A stretch of 64,000 nt of DNA, taken from CAZOVB01 sp964583095 (GTDB lineage Bacteria > Planctomycetota > Phycisphaerae > SM23-33). The position numbers and the translations under genes were made by a program. Numbering within the stretch: position 1 is the first letter of the stretch; every line of letters starts with the position of its first letter. The stretch spans positions 1 to 64,000 of the forward strand of contig CAZOVB010000020.1 in NCBI GenBank assembly GCA_964583095.1, written 5' to 3'. Shown here in pieces: positions 51,142 to 60,247 of the stretch. The notes under the pieces were generated by a model. The model saw nothing but the letters and a program-made list of their open reading frames with translations, searched no databases and was not told where the DNA came from.

Positions 51142-52647
51142 ATGACCGAGGACAGCCAGACCCCCAACGAAGAACTCAACGACGCAACGGAAACGCCCGA
51201 AGACAACCTGACCGCAAACAACGTGGTTGTCGAAGATGCCGGGACCCTCAAGAAGAAGATCACGGTTACGGTCTACGAAGACCGGATCGAAGCCAAGACC
51301 GACGAGATGTACGGGGAACTGCGGGAATCGGCCCAGATTCCGGGCTTCCGCATCGGCCGCGCTCCCAAGCGACTTATTGAAAAGCGATTCGGCAAGGAAG
51401 TCGCCGGTGATGTCAAGAACGCCCTGATTGGCGAAGCCCTCGGCCAGGCCATCGAAGAGGCAGAGCTCAAGACCCTTGGCGAACCCGAACTGGAGCTCGA
51501 AACCATCGAGCTTCCCGAAAAGGGCGACCTGGAATTCTCCTTCGAGGTCGAGATCCAGCCGGAATTCGAACTGCCCGAACTGGAAGGCATTCCGATCAAG
51601 CGGCCCAAACCGGAAGTCAGCGATGAGCGGATGGATGAATATCTGACACAGATCCGCCAGAGCCGCGCTTCCTTCGAAGAAAGCGACGAACCGGCCGAGC
51701 AGGGAGATGTTGTGCAGGCTTCGGCCATCATCAGCGGAGAAGGCATCGATGCCGTTGAGCATCCGGGCCTGACGCTGCGGGTCGCTGCAGGACAGGTCGC
51801 GGGGCTGCCCCTGGTGGATCTGGCAGAGGCCTTGACCGGCAAAAAATCCGGTGACTCGGCTGAGTTGACGGTCACCTGCCCCGAGTCCCACGAAAACGAG
51901 CAGTGGAATGGCAAGGAACTGACGGTCAAGATTAACATCTCCGGCGTTCGCAAACGCAAGCTGCCCGAGCTGAACGATGAATTCGCCGAGACCAACGGCT
52001 TCGACAACCTTGAAGAGATGAAGGAACACCTGACCGGTCAGCTTCGCAGCCGCATGGAGATGGAAGCCCAACAGTCGATGCGCGACCAGGTGTGCGACTG
52101 GCTTCTGGAGAAGGTGGACATCGACGTTCCCGAGGGCGTGGCCAAGCGCCACACCGCCCAGACGCTGCAGCGTCAGTCGGTGGAACTGCTTCGGATGGGC
52201 GTGCCCCACGAGCGGATTCAGGAGAATCTCACGCAACTCCAGGCCAGTGCAACCGAGCAGGCCAAGCGGGACCTGAAGCTCCAGTTCATTCTCGGCAAGA
52301 TCATCGAAGTGAAAGAGATTATGGTCGGTGACGACGAGGTCAACTCCCGAATCGCCCAGATGGCCCTGCAGTACAACCGCCGCCCCGAACGTCTTAAGCA
52401 GGAACTGGCCTCGGACGGCAGGCTCGAACAGGTCCATGCCAGTCTCTCTGAGGAAGCGGCGTTGAATCAGTTGATGGAAAATGCCGAGATTACCGAAGTG
52501 AGCCAGGAGGAGTTCGAGCAGTTCCAGGCCCAGAAGCAGAAAGAGCAGGCCGAGGCGCAGGACCAGCAGCAGGAAGACAGCCAGGAGACGGACGAAGCTC
52601 AGGAAGAAACCGACGCTTCGGAAGAAGCCGGCGACTCACAGGAATAG
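51142..52647 (+). CDS. tig: Trigger factor (ribosome-associated chaperone)
   Basis: Protein of 501 residues from ATG 51142, with GAGG upstream; a GTG 8 codons earlier is possible. After a 35-residue acidic extension comes the ribosome-binding domain, with GFRIGRAPKRLIEKRFG (the G-F-R-x-G-x-x-P signature). A PPIase-like middle domain (GDVVQASAIISGEGIDAVE to about 245) and the helical chaperone domain follow, then a long acidic, Gln/Glu-rich tail (QKQKEQAEAQDQQQED). It guides nascent chains and heads an operon with two clpP genes. Confidence 0.94.
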   Translation: MTEDSQTPNEELNDATETPEDNLTANNVVVEDAGTLKKKITVTVYEDRIEAKTDEMYGELRESAQIPGFRIGRAPKRLIEKRFGKEVAGDVKNALIGEALGQAIEEAELKTLGEPELELETIELPEKGDLEFSFEVEIQPEFELPELEGIPIKRPKPEVSDERMDEYLTQIRQSRASFEESDEPAEQGDVVQASAIISGEGIDAVEHPGLTLRVAAGQVAGLPLVDLAEALTGKKSGDSAELTVTCPESHENEQWNGKELTVKINISGVRKRKLPELNDEFAETNGFDNLEEMKEHLTGQLRSRMEMEAQQSMRDQVCDWLLEKVDIDVPEGVAKRHTAQTLQRQSVELLRMGVPHERIQENLTQLQASATEQAKRDLKLQFILGKIIEVKEIMVGDDEVNSRIAQMALQYNRRPERLKQELASDGRLEQVHASLSEEAALNQLMENAEITEVSQEEFEQFQAQKQKEQAEAQDQQQEDSQETDEAQEETDASEEAGDSQE

Positions 52648-52727
52648 AACTTTCGAGGATGCGCAGTGGCGAGTCGCCGGCTTTGTCCGGGGCCTCGGCG
52701 CTTTCGCAACAGAAGGGATTGAAGACT

Positions 52728-53306
52728 ATGGCGTATCGGGAATATCAGGCCCGACGGGAAATGACCTTGGAAGAGCGGCTCGCCGAGGAGCGCATCGTGT
52801 TCCTCTGGGGCCAGATCGACCCCTCCACTGCCGGCGGGCTGATCATGCGCCTTCTGGAGCTCCAGGCCAAGCGCGGCGACCAGGACGTACACATGTACAT
52901 CAACTCCCCCGGTGGCAGCGTGGATGATACCCTGGCTATTTACGACACCATGACGTTCCTCACCTGCAACGTGGCGACCTACTGCGTCGGACAGGCGGCC
53001 AGTGGAGCCGCAATGATCCTGGCTGCAGGCACGGCCGGGAAACGCTTCTGCCTGCCCCACTCCAAGATCATGATCCATCAGCCCTGGGGCGGCGTGACCG
53101 GCCAGGCGTCGGATATCGAGATCCAGGCCGAGGAGATCCTCAAGGCCAAGAAGCTCTTGAACAACCTTATGGCCAAACACACCGGCAAGGACGTCAAGCA
53201 GGTCGAGCAGGACACCGAGCGGGACCGCTACATGTCCGCCCAGGAAGCCGTCGACTATGGCCTGGTCGACGAGATTCTCGAAAACCAGCCCTCCGAGAAG
53301 AAATAG
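52728..53306 (+). CDS. clpP: ATP-dependent Clp protease proteolytic subunit (first copy, divergent)
   Basis: Protein of 192 residues from ATG 52728. Ser92 in GQAASGAAM and His117 in KIMIHQPWGG keep the catalytic dyad; YINSPGGSVDDTLAIYDTM matches ClpP. The Ser motif reads A-S-G-A in place of the canonical A-S-M-G-A, and the first 25 residues lack the usual propeptide start. It may pair with the second copy in a mixed ring, as in species with ClpP1P2. The gap before it holds no terminator. Confidence 0.93.
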   Translation: MAYREYQARREMTLEERLAEERIVFLWGQIDPSTAGGLIMRLLELQAKRGDQDVHMYINSPGGSVDDTLAIYDTMTFLTCNVATYCVGQAASGAAMILAAGTAGKRFCLPHSKIMIHQPWGGVTGQASDIEIQAEEILKAKKLLNNLMAKHTGKDVKQVEQDTERDRYMSAQEAVDYGLVDEILENQPSEKK

Positions 53307-53347
53307 CCTCCCCTGACCCGGCCCACTTGGAAAGGACACAAGCTGTC

Positions 53348-53977
53348 ATGACTGTCAATTATCCAGCCTATCCCCCCAACGTCATTGAACAAAGCGGACG
53401 TGGGGAAAGAATGTACGATATCTACTCCCGCCTGCTTCGCGACCGGATCATCTTCTGCGGTGGGCAGGTCCAGGACGAGATGGCCAACCTGATCGTCGCC
53501 CAGTTGCTCTACTGTTCCAGCGAAGATCCCGAGGCCGACATCCACCTGTATATCAACTCCCCGGGAGGCAGCGTCTCAGCCGGCCTGGCCATCTACGATA
53601 CCATGCAGTTCATCCGCTGCGACGTGGCGACCTACTGTGTCGGATCGGCCATCTCGATGGGTTCGGTTCTGCTCTCGGGCGGAACGCGGGGCAAACGATT
53701 CATCCTGCCCAACTCGACGGTTCTGATCCACCAGCCGCTGATCCATGGGACACTGACCGGACCGGCGACGGATCTGGATATCGAAGCCCAGGAAATTCTT
53801 CGGATCCGCAAACGCATCTACGAGATTCTCTCTGAGAACACCGACCAGGACATGGAGACCATCGAGAGAGACTGCGATCGCAACAAATGGCTTACCGCCG
53901 AGCAATCGGTGGAATACGGCATTGTGGACAAGATCCTCACGGAAATTCCCGAGACAAAGAAAAAAGAGGAAGAGTAG
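53348..53977 (+). CDS. clpP: ATP-dependent Clp protease proteolytic subunit (second copy)
   Basis: Protein of 209 residues from ATG 53348. RMYDIYSRLLRDRIIFCGGQV, YINSPGGSVSAGLAIYDTM, Ser103 in GSAISMGSVLL and His128 in TVLIHQP are fully canonical. The C-terminus is Lys/Glu-rich. It lies 41 bp after the first clpP. No clpX or clpA is in the window, although clpX often follows tig-clpP. Confidence 0.94.
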   Translation: MTVNYPAYPPNVIEQSGRGERMYDIYSRLLRDRIIFCGGQVQDEMANLIVAQLLYCSSEDPEADIHLYINSPGGSVSAGLAIYDTMQFIRCDVATYCVGSAISMGSVLLSGGTRGKRFILPNSTVLIHQPLIHGTLTGPATDLDIEAQEILRIRKRIYEILSENTDQDMETIERDCDRNKWLTAEQSVEYGIVDKILTEIPETKKKEEE

Positions 53978-54628
53978 ATGGCCCTGCGGCTCGGATCGCT
54001 GGGGTTGACCCTGCAACTGGCGTGCCTGGTCGCGTTGACAGGCTGCGCCGATCCGTGCGAGCAGAAACTTCAGGCATTGCGCGATGAGGTTATCGAGGCC
54101 GAGGACCGCATCGAGGAGTTGCAGGAGGAGAACCGGCAGCTTGCCGGTTCCCTCCAAAGCCAGGAGAAGCTCATCCAGCGTCTCAGAGGGCTGTCCGAGA
54201 AGCGCATGTCCAATTTGTTCACCGTCGAGAGCATCGAGCTGGGCGACTACACCACCGGCGCGAACCTGGACGATACCCCCGGCGATGACGGCGTGCGGGT
54301 CCGGCTGGTTCCCATCGACGCCGCAGGCAGCCCGCTCAAAGCAGCGGGAAGCGTGAAGATCCAGCTCTACGATCTGGCCCAGGAGGACAACCCGCTGGTC
54401 GGCAAGTGCAGCTTTGGCGTCGAGGGAATCGGTGACTACTGGTCCAGCCACTTCGGTACGTATCACTACCGATTCGAGTGCAAGTTCTCGCGCGTGCCGG
54501 CCCATGAGAAGATCACGGTCCGCGTGGAATTCACCGACTATCTGACCGGCACCGTAGCCCGCGCCCAAAAAGTCATCACCGTCGATCTGCCTTCCGCGCA
54601 AACCTCCCCATCGACGGACGAGGATTGA
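53978..54628 (+). CDS. Lipoprotein with N-terminal coiled coil, unknown function
   Basis: Protein of 216 residues. Signal with lipobox LTGC (Cys23), a coiled coil (about 30-75, QALRDEVIEAEDRIEELQEEN) and a C-terminal beta domain (VRVRLVPIDAAGSPLKAAGSVKIQLYDLA) like a small immunoglobulin-type fold. The ATG follows the clpP stop directly (TAGATG), so it is co-expressed with the proteases. No family recognised. Confidence 0.85.
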   Translation: MALRLGSLGLTLQLACLVALTGCADPCEQKLQALRDEVIEAEDRIEELQEENRQLAGSLQSQEKLIQRLRGLSEKRMSNLFTVESIELGDYTTGANLDDTPGDDGVRVRLVPIDAAGSPLKAAGSVKIQLYDLAQEDNPLVGKCSFGVEGIGDYWSSHFGTYHYRFECKFSRVPAHEKITVRVEFTDYLTGTVARAQKVITVDLPSAQTSPSTDED

Positions 54629-54661
54629 CCCCTCACCCGTCGGGGGAAATTCGACCGATCG

Positions 54662-55882
54662 TCAGCTCTCCTTGCGACGCGAAGTGGATTTTCGCTTTGA
54701 TCCGGCAGCCTTCTTCCGGGTCTTCCGGGGCGTCGTCTTCCTGCTCGAAGACTCTTTACCCGCAGGCTGGGGAAAACGACTGTTCTTGAAAACCCCGTTT
54801 TCCTGGATGAGCTGCCCGTCGGCGTAGATCTTCCCGCCGTTTCGCATATCGCAGACCATGTCCCAGTGCAGGCCGGAATCATTCTTGCTTCCGGTCTCCG
54901 GATAAGCGGCCCCCAGGGCCAGGTGCACCGTCCCGCCGATCTTCTCGTCAAAGAGCGTATTCCGCGTGTACTGCTGGATGTTGTAGTTGGTCCCGATGGC
55001 CGCTTCTCCCAGATAGGCCGAGCCTCCGTCCATGGCGATCATTTCCCGCAGGAAATCGGCCCCCTTGGCGGCATCGGCTTTGACGACCTTGCCGTCCTTG
55101 AACTCCAGCACGGCCTCGACGACTTCGCGACTCTGATGGATGGCCGGGAAGCTGAACTTCACGTGTCCGTTTACACTTTTTTCCACCGGCCCGGTGAAGA
55201 CCTCACCATCGGGGAAGTTGTAGTGTCCGTCGCAGTTGATCCACGTTCGTCCCTCGCAGGAGAAGGTCAGGTCGGTATCCTCTGCCACGATGCGGACCTC
55301 GCGAGTCTTGTTGAGCTTATCGGTCAGGGCCTGCTGAGACTTGCTGATGGCCTTCCAGGTCTCGACCGGGTCGTCATCTTCCAGATGTCCGGCCTGGAAG
55401 ACGAACTCTTCGTACTCGGCCAGGCTCATGTAAGCATCCTGGGCGCTGGCATGGGTGGGCCATTGGGTTAACACCCACGCCAGTTCTCCATTGGAGGCCC
55501 GGTCCATGAAGAGCTTGCTCAGGGGGCGAGAGGCCTTGGCGTGGGCGGCCATTTTCTTGGGATCGCAGTTGGTGTTGGCCCGCGTGTTGGTTTCACTGCG
55601 AATGCGGATTGCGGCGTCGATCCGCTTGGTGCGATAGCGTGAAACCGGCGAGACCCACTCCAACTGGGCCTTGGAGGCCTCCTTGCAGAAGATTTCATAC
55701 GTGCCGGGCAGGCTGATCTGCATCTCCACGTTGGCCCCCCGCGCGAGGGCAGCCCTGTAGCACTCCAGCAACAGTGGCTGAGCCTGGGGCTCCCCGGCAA
55801 TGACGACATGCCGGCCCTTCCTGATCTGGGTTGAGTACTCCACCATCACGCGGGCGAGCTTTTCGACTCTCGAATCTTTCAC
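54662..55882 (-). CDS. M29 family aminopeptidase with a Lys/Arg-rich C-terminal tail
   Basis: Protein of 406 residues. The GTG at 55882 is chosen because it follows AAGGAG at ideal distance; the reading frame stays open 2.2 kb further upstream, but that stretch is antisense to the glycosidase gene. M29 motifs are clear: the N-terminal helical domain, EVFTGPVEKS, and HLALGAAYPETGSKNDSGLHWDMV, containing the Glu/His ligands of a two-metal (Co/Zn/Mn) site. The last 29 residues (SSSRKTTPRKTRKKAAG...RRKES) are strongly basic and low-complexity, like histone H1-type tails. Cytoplasmic peptide turnover is the expected role; the tail may bind nucleic acid or polyphosphate. Confidence 0.92.
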   Translation of the reverse strand: MKDSRVEKLARVMVEYSTQIRKGRHVVIAGEPQAQPLLLECYRAALARGANVEMQISLPGTYEIFCKEASKAQLEWVSPVSRYRTKRIDAAIRIRSETNTRANTNCDPKKMAAHAKASRPLSKLFMDRASNGELAWVLTQWPTHASAQDAYMSLAEYEEFVFQAGHLEDDDPVETWKAISKSQQALTDKLNKTREVRIVAEDTDLTFSCEGRTWINCDGHYNFPDGEVFTGPVEKSVNGHVKFSFPAIHQSREVVEAVLEFKDGKVVKADAAKGADFLREMIAMDGGSAYLGEAAIGTNYNIQQYTRNTLFDEKIGGTVHLALGAAYPETGSKNDSGLHWDMVCDMRNGGKIYADGQLIQENGVFKNSRFPQPAGKESSSRKTTPRKTRKKAAGSKRKSTSRRKES

Positions 55883-55983
55883 GTTGTCTCCTTGGGCATG
55901 AATCGCATTGTGTCGCACGGCCGATGTCGACCACCGGGGCGGGAAAAGCACTCCGGCTCGTCCGGAGGTCTCCAGGACCGGCA

Positions 55984-56012
55984 ATTGTAGGTTCTGCCTG
56001 AGTTTGACGCAA
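55984..56012 (-). promoter_or_regulatory. Promoter of the M29 aminopeptidase
   Basis: Minus strand TTGCGT, 17 nt, TACAAT. The leader is about 95 nt and contains the inverted repeat CTCCGG-N5-CCGGAG (55952-55968). Confidence 0.6.
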
Positions 56013-56040
56013 TCACAGAAGGGACATGCCGCATTTGCGG

Positions 56041-56069
56041 TTGTCCCAGGGACACCGTCGGGGTAGAAC
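56041..56069 (+). promoter_or_regulatory. Promoter of the GH106-type gene
   Basis: TTGTCC, 17 nt, TAGAAC. The -35 box overlaps the right arm of a hairpin (GGGACA...TGTCCC, 56020-56046). The leader is about 29 nt with AAAGGAG before the ATG. Confidence 0.5.
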
Positions 56070-56104
56070 AACCTGTTACACCCGAGCCCCAAAGGAGCTA
56101 ACAC

Positions 56105-59100
56105 ATGCAACTGCCAGACTGGTTCTCCCTCTTCCAGGACCCGCCCGCCAAATATCGCACAATGCCCCAGTGGTCGTGGAACGGCGAAATGACCGAACAG
56201 CGGATCCGCGAGCAGCTTGATCAGTTCGCCGCCCAGGGATGCGGCGGGCTTTTCCCCCATGCCCGCCCCGGACACATTACCGGTTACATCACCGATCGCT
56301 GGTTCGAACTGTGGGACTACGCCTGCCGCTACGCCAGGAAGCTCGGGATCGAGTTTCACATCTACGACGAATTCATGGCCCCCGGCGGAAACGCCGGCGG
56401 CGTGGTGGTCCAGAGACATCCCGAACTGGCCGAGCGAAAGACGCTGGTGCAGAAGGTCTACTCTCCCCAGCAGGTCCAAGGCAGCAGCGTGCTGGCATGC
56501 TTCCGAGAGACCAAGTCCGGGCAAGTGCCCAGACGCATGGACGTCGAAGCCTGGAAGGAAGCGTCGCCGGAGAATCCCGTGCTGGTCCTGACGATGGATC
56601 CTCCGCAACTCGGACGAACCTTCGCCGCAGCCGACCTTCTCCAGCAGGAAACCGCAAAGGTCTTCCTGGAGACTACCCACGACCGCTACGCCCAGTACAG
56701 CGGAGACGAGTTTGGAAAGACCGTCCGGTTCATGTTCTGCGATGAGCCGCACGTCACAGCCGGCTTCTGGCCCATGAGCCGTTACTTCCTCAAGGAGTTC
56801 AAGTTCGAGCACGGCTACGACCTGATCGAAAAGGTCGACAAGCTGATTTTTACCCGGGAAGGCTCGCAGGAGGTCCGTTACGACTACTTCCAGACGAGCA
56901 ACCGGCTCTTCATAGACAACTTCATGAAGCCCCTGTACCACTGGTGCGATGAGAACGATCTGCTCTTCACCGGACACCTGATCGAGAACGCTTTCCCGCG
57001 TCCCAAGCCCCACCCGGACAACATGGCCGCTCTGCGATGGATGCACGCACCGGGCAACGACCTGCTGGGCTTCCAGTTCAGCGCCACCACTCCCGAAGAC
57101 AACGCCCTCTACTTTTACAATCTCCGGGAGATGACCTCCGTCGCCAACCAGATGGGTTGCCTGTGGCGACTTGTGGAATCGGCCGGGGCTCCGGGATACC
57201 AGACCTCCTTTGATCTGTTCAAGCCGTGTGAGGACTATCTGCTCGCCCTCGGGACCAACGTGATGGACCCGCACCTGGGGCATCAATCTCTCTCGGGCAT
57301 CCGCAAGTACGATTGGCCTCACACGCTCTCGGACCACAGCCCCTGGTGGCAGTACTACCACCACCAGGCCAACCACGTGGGACGCGCCAATGCCGCCCTC
57401 TGCCAGGGCAAGGAGATAAATCGGGTAGCAGTGCTGCACCCTGCCACCAGCACCTGGCTGCACTGGGAGAGTCCGCTGGGACAGACCAAAGGGACCAAGC
57501 TGCCCCAGCCGGATAAGATCGTGGACGTCGGCAAGAGCATGTTCGACCTCGTGTTGCAACTGTATGCGAACCAGGTGGACTTCGACCTGGTCAGCGAGTT
57601 GGTCCTGGCTGAGCTGGGTCAGGTTCGGGACGGCAAGCTGCAGGTCGGCCAATGCACCTACGATCTGGTGGTCATGCCCGACTGCATGGAAAACTGGATC
57701 ACGCCGACCCTTGAGACGATGGAGCATTACCTGGCCTCGGGAGGATCTCTGCTGGCCCTGGGCGAGCCGCCCATCCGCGTGGATGGCCGGATCAACCAGC
57801 AGCCCAACGACCTGCAGCAACGTCAAAGCGACCACTGGAAGCAACTGGATTCCACCGCAGCCTTGGTCGATGAGATTCGCCGGACACTGGAGCCCCGGCT
57901 CTGTGCTCCGGACGGGTCGGCCCTGCCGGGCCGGCTCTGCTGGCGCCGGGTCGACTGCGACGACGGCCACGTGGTCTACTTCTTTGCCAATCCCTGGCCC
58001 GAGACACTTACCGCCCAGGTGCGCCTGGTCGGGCACAGCGCTCTCGAGCTCGATACGGCCGACGGCTCGGCCACTGCCCTTGCACTGGAAGCATGCGAGA
58101 ACGGACTGGCCTTGGAGCTGGAATTGCCCTCGCGGGGCCATCGACTCATCGTGACCAGCCCCGAGGCGAGCCCGGCCCAGCCGGAGCAGCCCTTGCAGGT
58201 GCAGGAAGCCCCGGTGGAGATCGAACTGGCCTGTGCCGAGGCGACCGACGTCAACCGGGTCTTGATCGACTACTGCAACGTCCGGTCGCTGACCGGGGAG
58301 GAGCTTCTCGGGGCCCCCACCGCGGTGGCTGACCAGACCAACTGGCGCTGGCAGGGCTATGCGGCCAATCCCTGGAGAAAACAGATTGCCCGCAACGTGG
58401 CCGATCGGCAGGTCGATCCAAATACCGGGTTCATTGTGAGCTACACATTCACGGTTGAGTCAGACGTGCCCGAAAAGGACTTGGAGAAGGTGGAACTGGC
58501 CATCGAGAGGCCCTGGCTTTACGAGCTCCGGCTCAACGGTCAGCCACTCGATGCCGGCAGTGCCCGACGCTGGTTCGACGAGGACATGCGCGCGGTGCCG
58601 ACGGCGGGACTTGTCCGCTCCGGGGAAAATGAACTGTCCCTCAAGGCCCAGCCGTTCGATACGCTCTGTGAGATCATGCCGATCTACATCCTCGGGCCGG
58701 TTGCGGCCCTGCCGGCGGAGAAGGGTTTCGTTGTCGGCAAGGCCCAGCCGCTGGGCCATGGCGACTGGACCCGTCAGGGCTATGCGTTCTACCCCGCCGG
58801 CGTCCGGTACGACTACACCTTCGAGCTTTCCGAGCATGTTGACGGACTGACGGTGCAACTCAACAACTGGGGCGGCAGCGTCGTGGTGGTTCACTGGCAG
58901 GGAGAGTCGGCCGGGGAGATTCTCCATCCGCCTTTCTCCCTTGAGATCGACCAGCCCGTCCCGGCCGGCAGCCATAGCCTGGGCATCGAGGTCCTCGGCA
59001 ATGTCCGAAACATGATGGGCCCGCACTTCGGCACGGGCTTGACCGGCCCGTGGGCCTATGAGGCCTACCCGATGACGCAGCCGGAGGGCAACGAATACAA

Positions 59101-59158
59101 GCTCATTGCGACAGGCCTGTTCGAGCCCCCGACGGTCTCGACCCGCACGAAGAGCTGA
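56105..59158 (+). CDS. GH106-type glycoside hydrolase (alpha-L-rhamnosidase-like)
   Basis: Protein of 1017 residues with AAAGGAG before ATG. It starts PPAKYRTMPQWSWNGEMTEQRIREQLDQF, the opening of the GH106 family, then has a TIM-barrel region (GIEFHIYDEFMAPGGNAGG; MFCDEPHVTAGFWP; DNDLLFTGHLIENAFPRPK-like stretch) and, from about 700, beta domains (DWTRQGYAFYPAGVRYDYTF). No signal peptide is visible, so the substrate is likely taken up first. Members hydrolyse alpha-L-rhamnosides or related linkages in pectin or glycosides. Exact specificity is inference. Confidence 0.88.
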   Translation: MQLPDWFSLFQDPPAKYRTMPQWSWNGEMTEQRIREQLDQFAAQGCGGLFPHARPGHITGYITDRWFELWDYACRYARKLGIEFHIYDEFMAPGGNAGGVVVQRHPELAERKTLVQKVYSPQQVQGSSVLACFRETKSGQVPRRMDVEAWKEASPENPVLVLTMDPPQLGRTFAAADLLQQETAKVFLETTHDRYAQYSGDEFGKTVRFMFCDEPHVTAGFWPMSRYFLKEFKFEHGYDLIEKVDKLIFTREGSQEVRYDYFQTSNRLFIDNFMKPLYHWCDENDLLFTGHLIENAFPRPKPHPDNMAALRWMHAPGNDLLGFQFSATTPEDNALYFYNLREMTSVANQMGCLWRLVESAGAPGYQTSFDLFKPCEDYLLALGTNVMDPHLGHQSLSGIRKYDWPHTLSDHSPWWQYYHHQANHVGRANAALCQGKEINRVAVLHPATSTWLHWESPLGQTKGTKLPQPDKIVDVGKSMFDLVLQLYANQVDFDLVSELVLAELGQVRDGKLQVGQCTYDLVVMPDCMENWITPTLETMEHYLASGGSLLALGEPPIRVDGRINQQPNDLQQRQSDHWKQLDSTAALVDEIRRTLEPRLCAPDGSALPGRLCWRRVDCDDGHVVYFFANPWPETLTAQVRLVGHSALELDTADGSATALALEACENGLALELELPSRGHRLIVTSPEASPAQPEQPLQVQEAPVEIELACAEATDVNRVLIDYCNVRSLTGEELLGAPTAVADQTNWRWQGYAANPWRKQIARNVADRQVDPNTGFIVSYTFTVESDVPEKDLEKVELAIERPWLYELRLNGQPLDAGSARRWFDEDMRAVPTAGLVRSGENELSLKAQPFDTLCEIMPIYILGPVAALPAEKGFVVGKAQPLGHGDWTRQGYAFYPAGVRYDYTFELSEHVDGLTVQLNNWGGSVVVVHWQGESAGEILHPPFSLEIDQPVPAGSHSLGIEVLGNVRNMMGPHFGTGLTGPWAYEAYPMTQPEGNEYKLIATGLFEPPTVSTRTKS

Positions 59159-59183
59159 GGCGTCCGTCTGCCGACAGACATCC

Positions 59184-59229
59184 ACGGCCCGCGGCCCTGT
59201 TCGATATGGACAAGTCCGCGGGCCGTTTT
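59184..59229 (+). terminator. Strong rho-independent terminator
   Basis: ACGGCCCGCGG and CCGCGGGCCGT form an 11-bp stem around a 21-nt loop and are followed by TTTTC. It closes the glycosidase transcript 25 bp after the stop. Confidence 0.8.
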
Positions 59230-59312
59230 CTGTTCACTGACCGGGGGACCAAGGGGATGAGGGTATAGACTTCTAGTGACCCCTTCGAAGCCAAAGAAGG
59301 AAAGGATATCAC

Positions 59313-60221
59313 ATGGATTTGCGTGATTTTGGAAACACAGACCTGAAAGTCACACCGCTGGGTCTGGGCGGAGCGGAAATTGGCTTTTCCGACACTTCCC
59401 AGCAAGAGGCAGAGCGGATTCTCAACGGCCTGCTCGATGAGGGGATCAACGTTATCGACACGGCCGCCTGCTACGGCAATTCCGAGCAACTCATCGGCAA
59501 CGCCGTGTCCAACCGGAGGGACGACTACGTCCTGATCACCAAGTGCGGCCACAGCCCGGACCACCTGAGCGGAGATGACTGGTCTGCCGCCCTTATCGCC
59601 GAATCGATCGAGGCCTCGCTGGAGCGTCTCAAGACCGACCACGTCGACGTGCTGTTGCTTCATACATGCTCGGCGGAGAAGCTCGACGACCAGGAAATGC
59701 TCTCGGCTTTCCAGAAAGTCAAGGACCAGGGCAAGACGCGGCTGATCGGCTACAGCGGAGACGGGGTCGAGGCCGAAAAGGCCGTGGAGATGGACCTGTT
59801 CGACGCCCTCGAGACCTCGCTGAACATTGCCGATCAGCAGATTCTCAAGAGATATCTGCCCCAGGCGCGAAGCAACGGTCTGGGCGTCATCGTCAAGAGG
59901 CCCATCGCCAACGCCGTCTGGCGCGGTCTGGAAGATCCTTCCGTGATCAGCGATTACACCGACACGTACTTCCAGCGGATTCGCCTTATGAAGCTCACGC
60001 CACAAAGCGTCGGTTTTGACGGCTCGTGGCTGGAGATGGCCCTGCGATTCACCTGCTTCACCCAGGGCGTTTCTACGGCCATTGTCGGAAGCACCAACCT
60101 GGACCACATTCGCCAGAACATCCGGATCCTCCAGCAGGGCCCCCTGCCCGACGACGTGGTCGACAAACTGCGGGAAACCTTCCGCCTGCGGGATCAGGGC
60201 GACTGGGTCGGCCAGGGATAA
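59313..60221 (+). CDS. Aldo/keto reductase
   Basis: Protein of 302 residues. DLRDFGNTDLKVTPLGLGGAEIG opens the barrel; D49-x-x-x-x-Y54 (VIDTAACYGNSE) and K76 (ITKCGHS) supply the catalytic set, and STAIVGSTNLDHIRQNI the cofactor phosphate contacts. A cytoplasmic NAD(P)H-dependent sugar-type oxidoreductase. Start preceded by AAAGGA. First of three adjacent genes, two of which are aldo/keto reductases. Confidence 0.94.
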   Translation: MDLRDFGNTDLKVTPLGLGGAEIGFSDTSQQEAERILNGLLDEGINVIDTAACYGNSEQLIGNAVSNRRDDYVLITKCGHSPDHLSGDDWSAALIAESIEASLERLKTDHVDVLLLHTCSAEKLDDQEMLSAFQKVKDQGKTRLIGYSGDGVEAEKAVEMDLFDALETSLNIADQQILKRYLPQARSNGLGVIVKRPIANAVWRGLEDPSVISDYTDTYFQRIRLMKLTPQSVGFDGSWLEMALRFTCFTQGVSTAIVGSTNLDHIRQNIRILQQGPLPDDVVDKLRETFRLRDQGDWVGQG

Positions 60222-60247
60222 CCACAAGAACCAACCAAGGATACACA

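Noticed and set aside
55883..58141. N-terminal extension of the M29 gene by about 750 codons opposite the glycosidase
   Set aside because: No family similarity, antisense to a clear GH106 gene, and an ideal GTG with AAGGAG lies at 55882.
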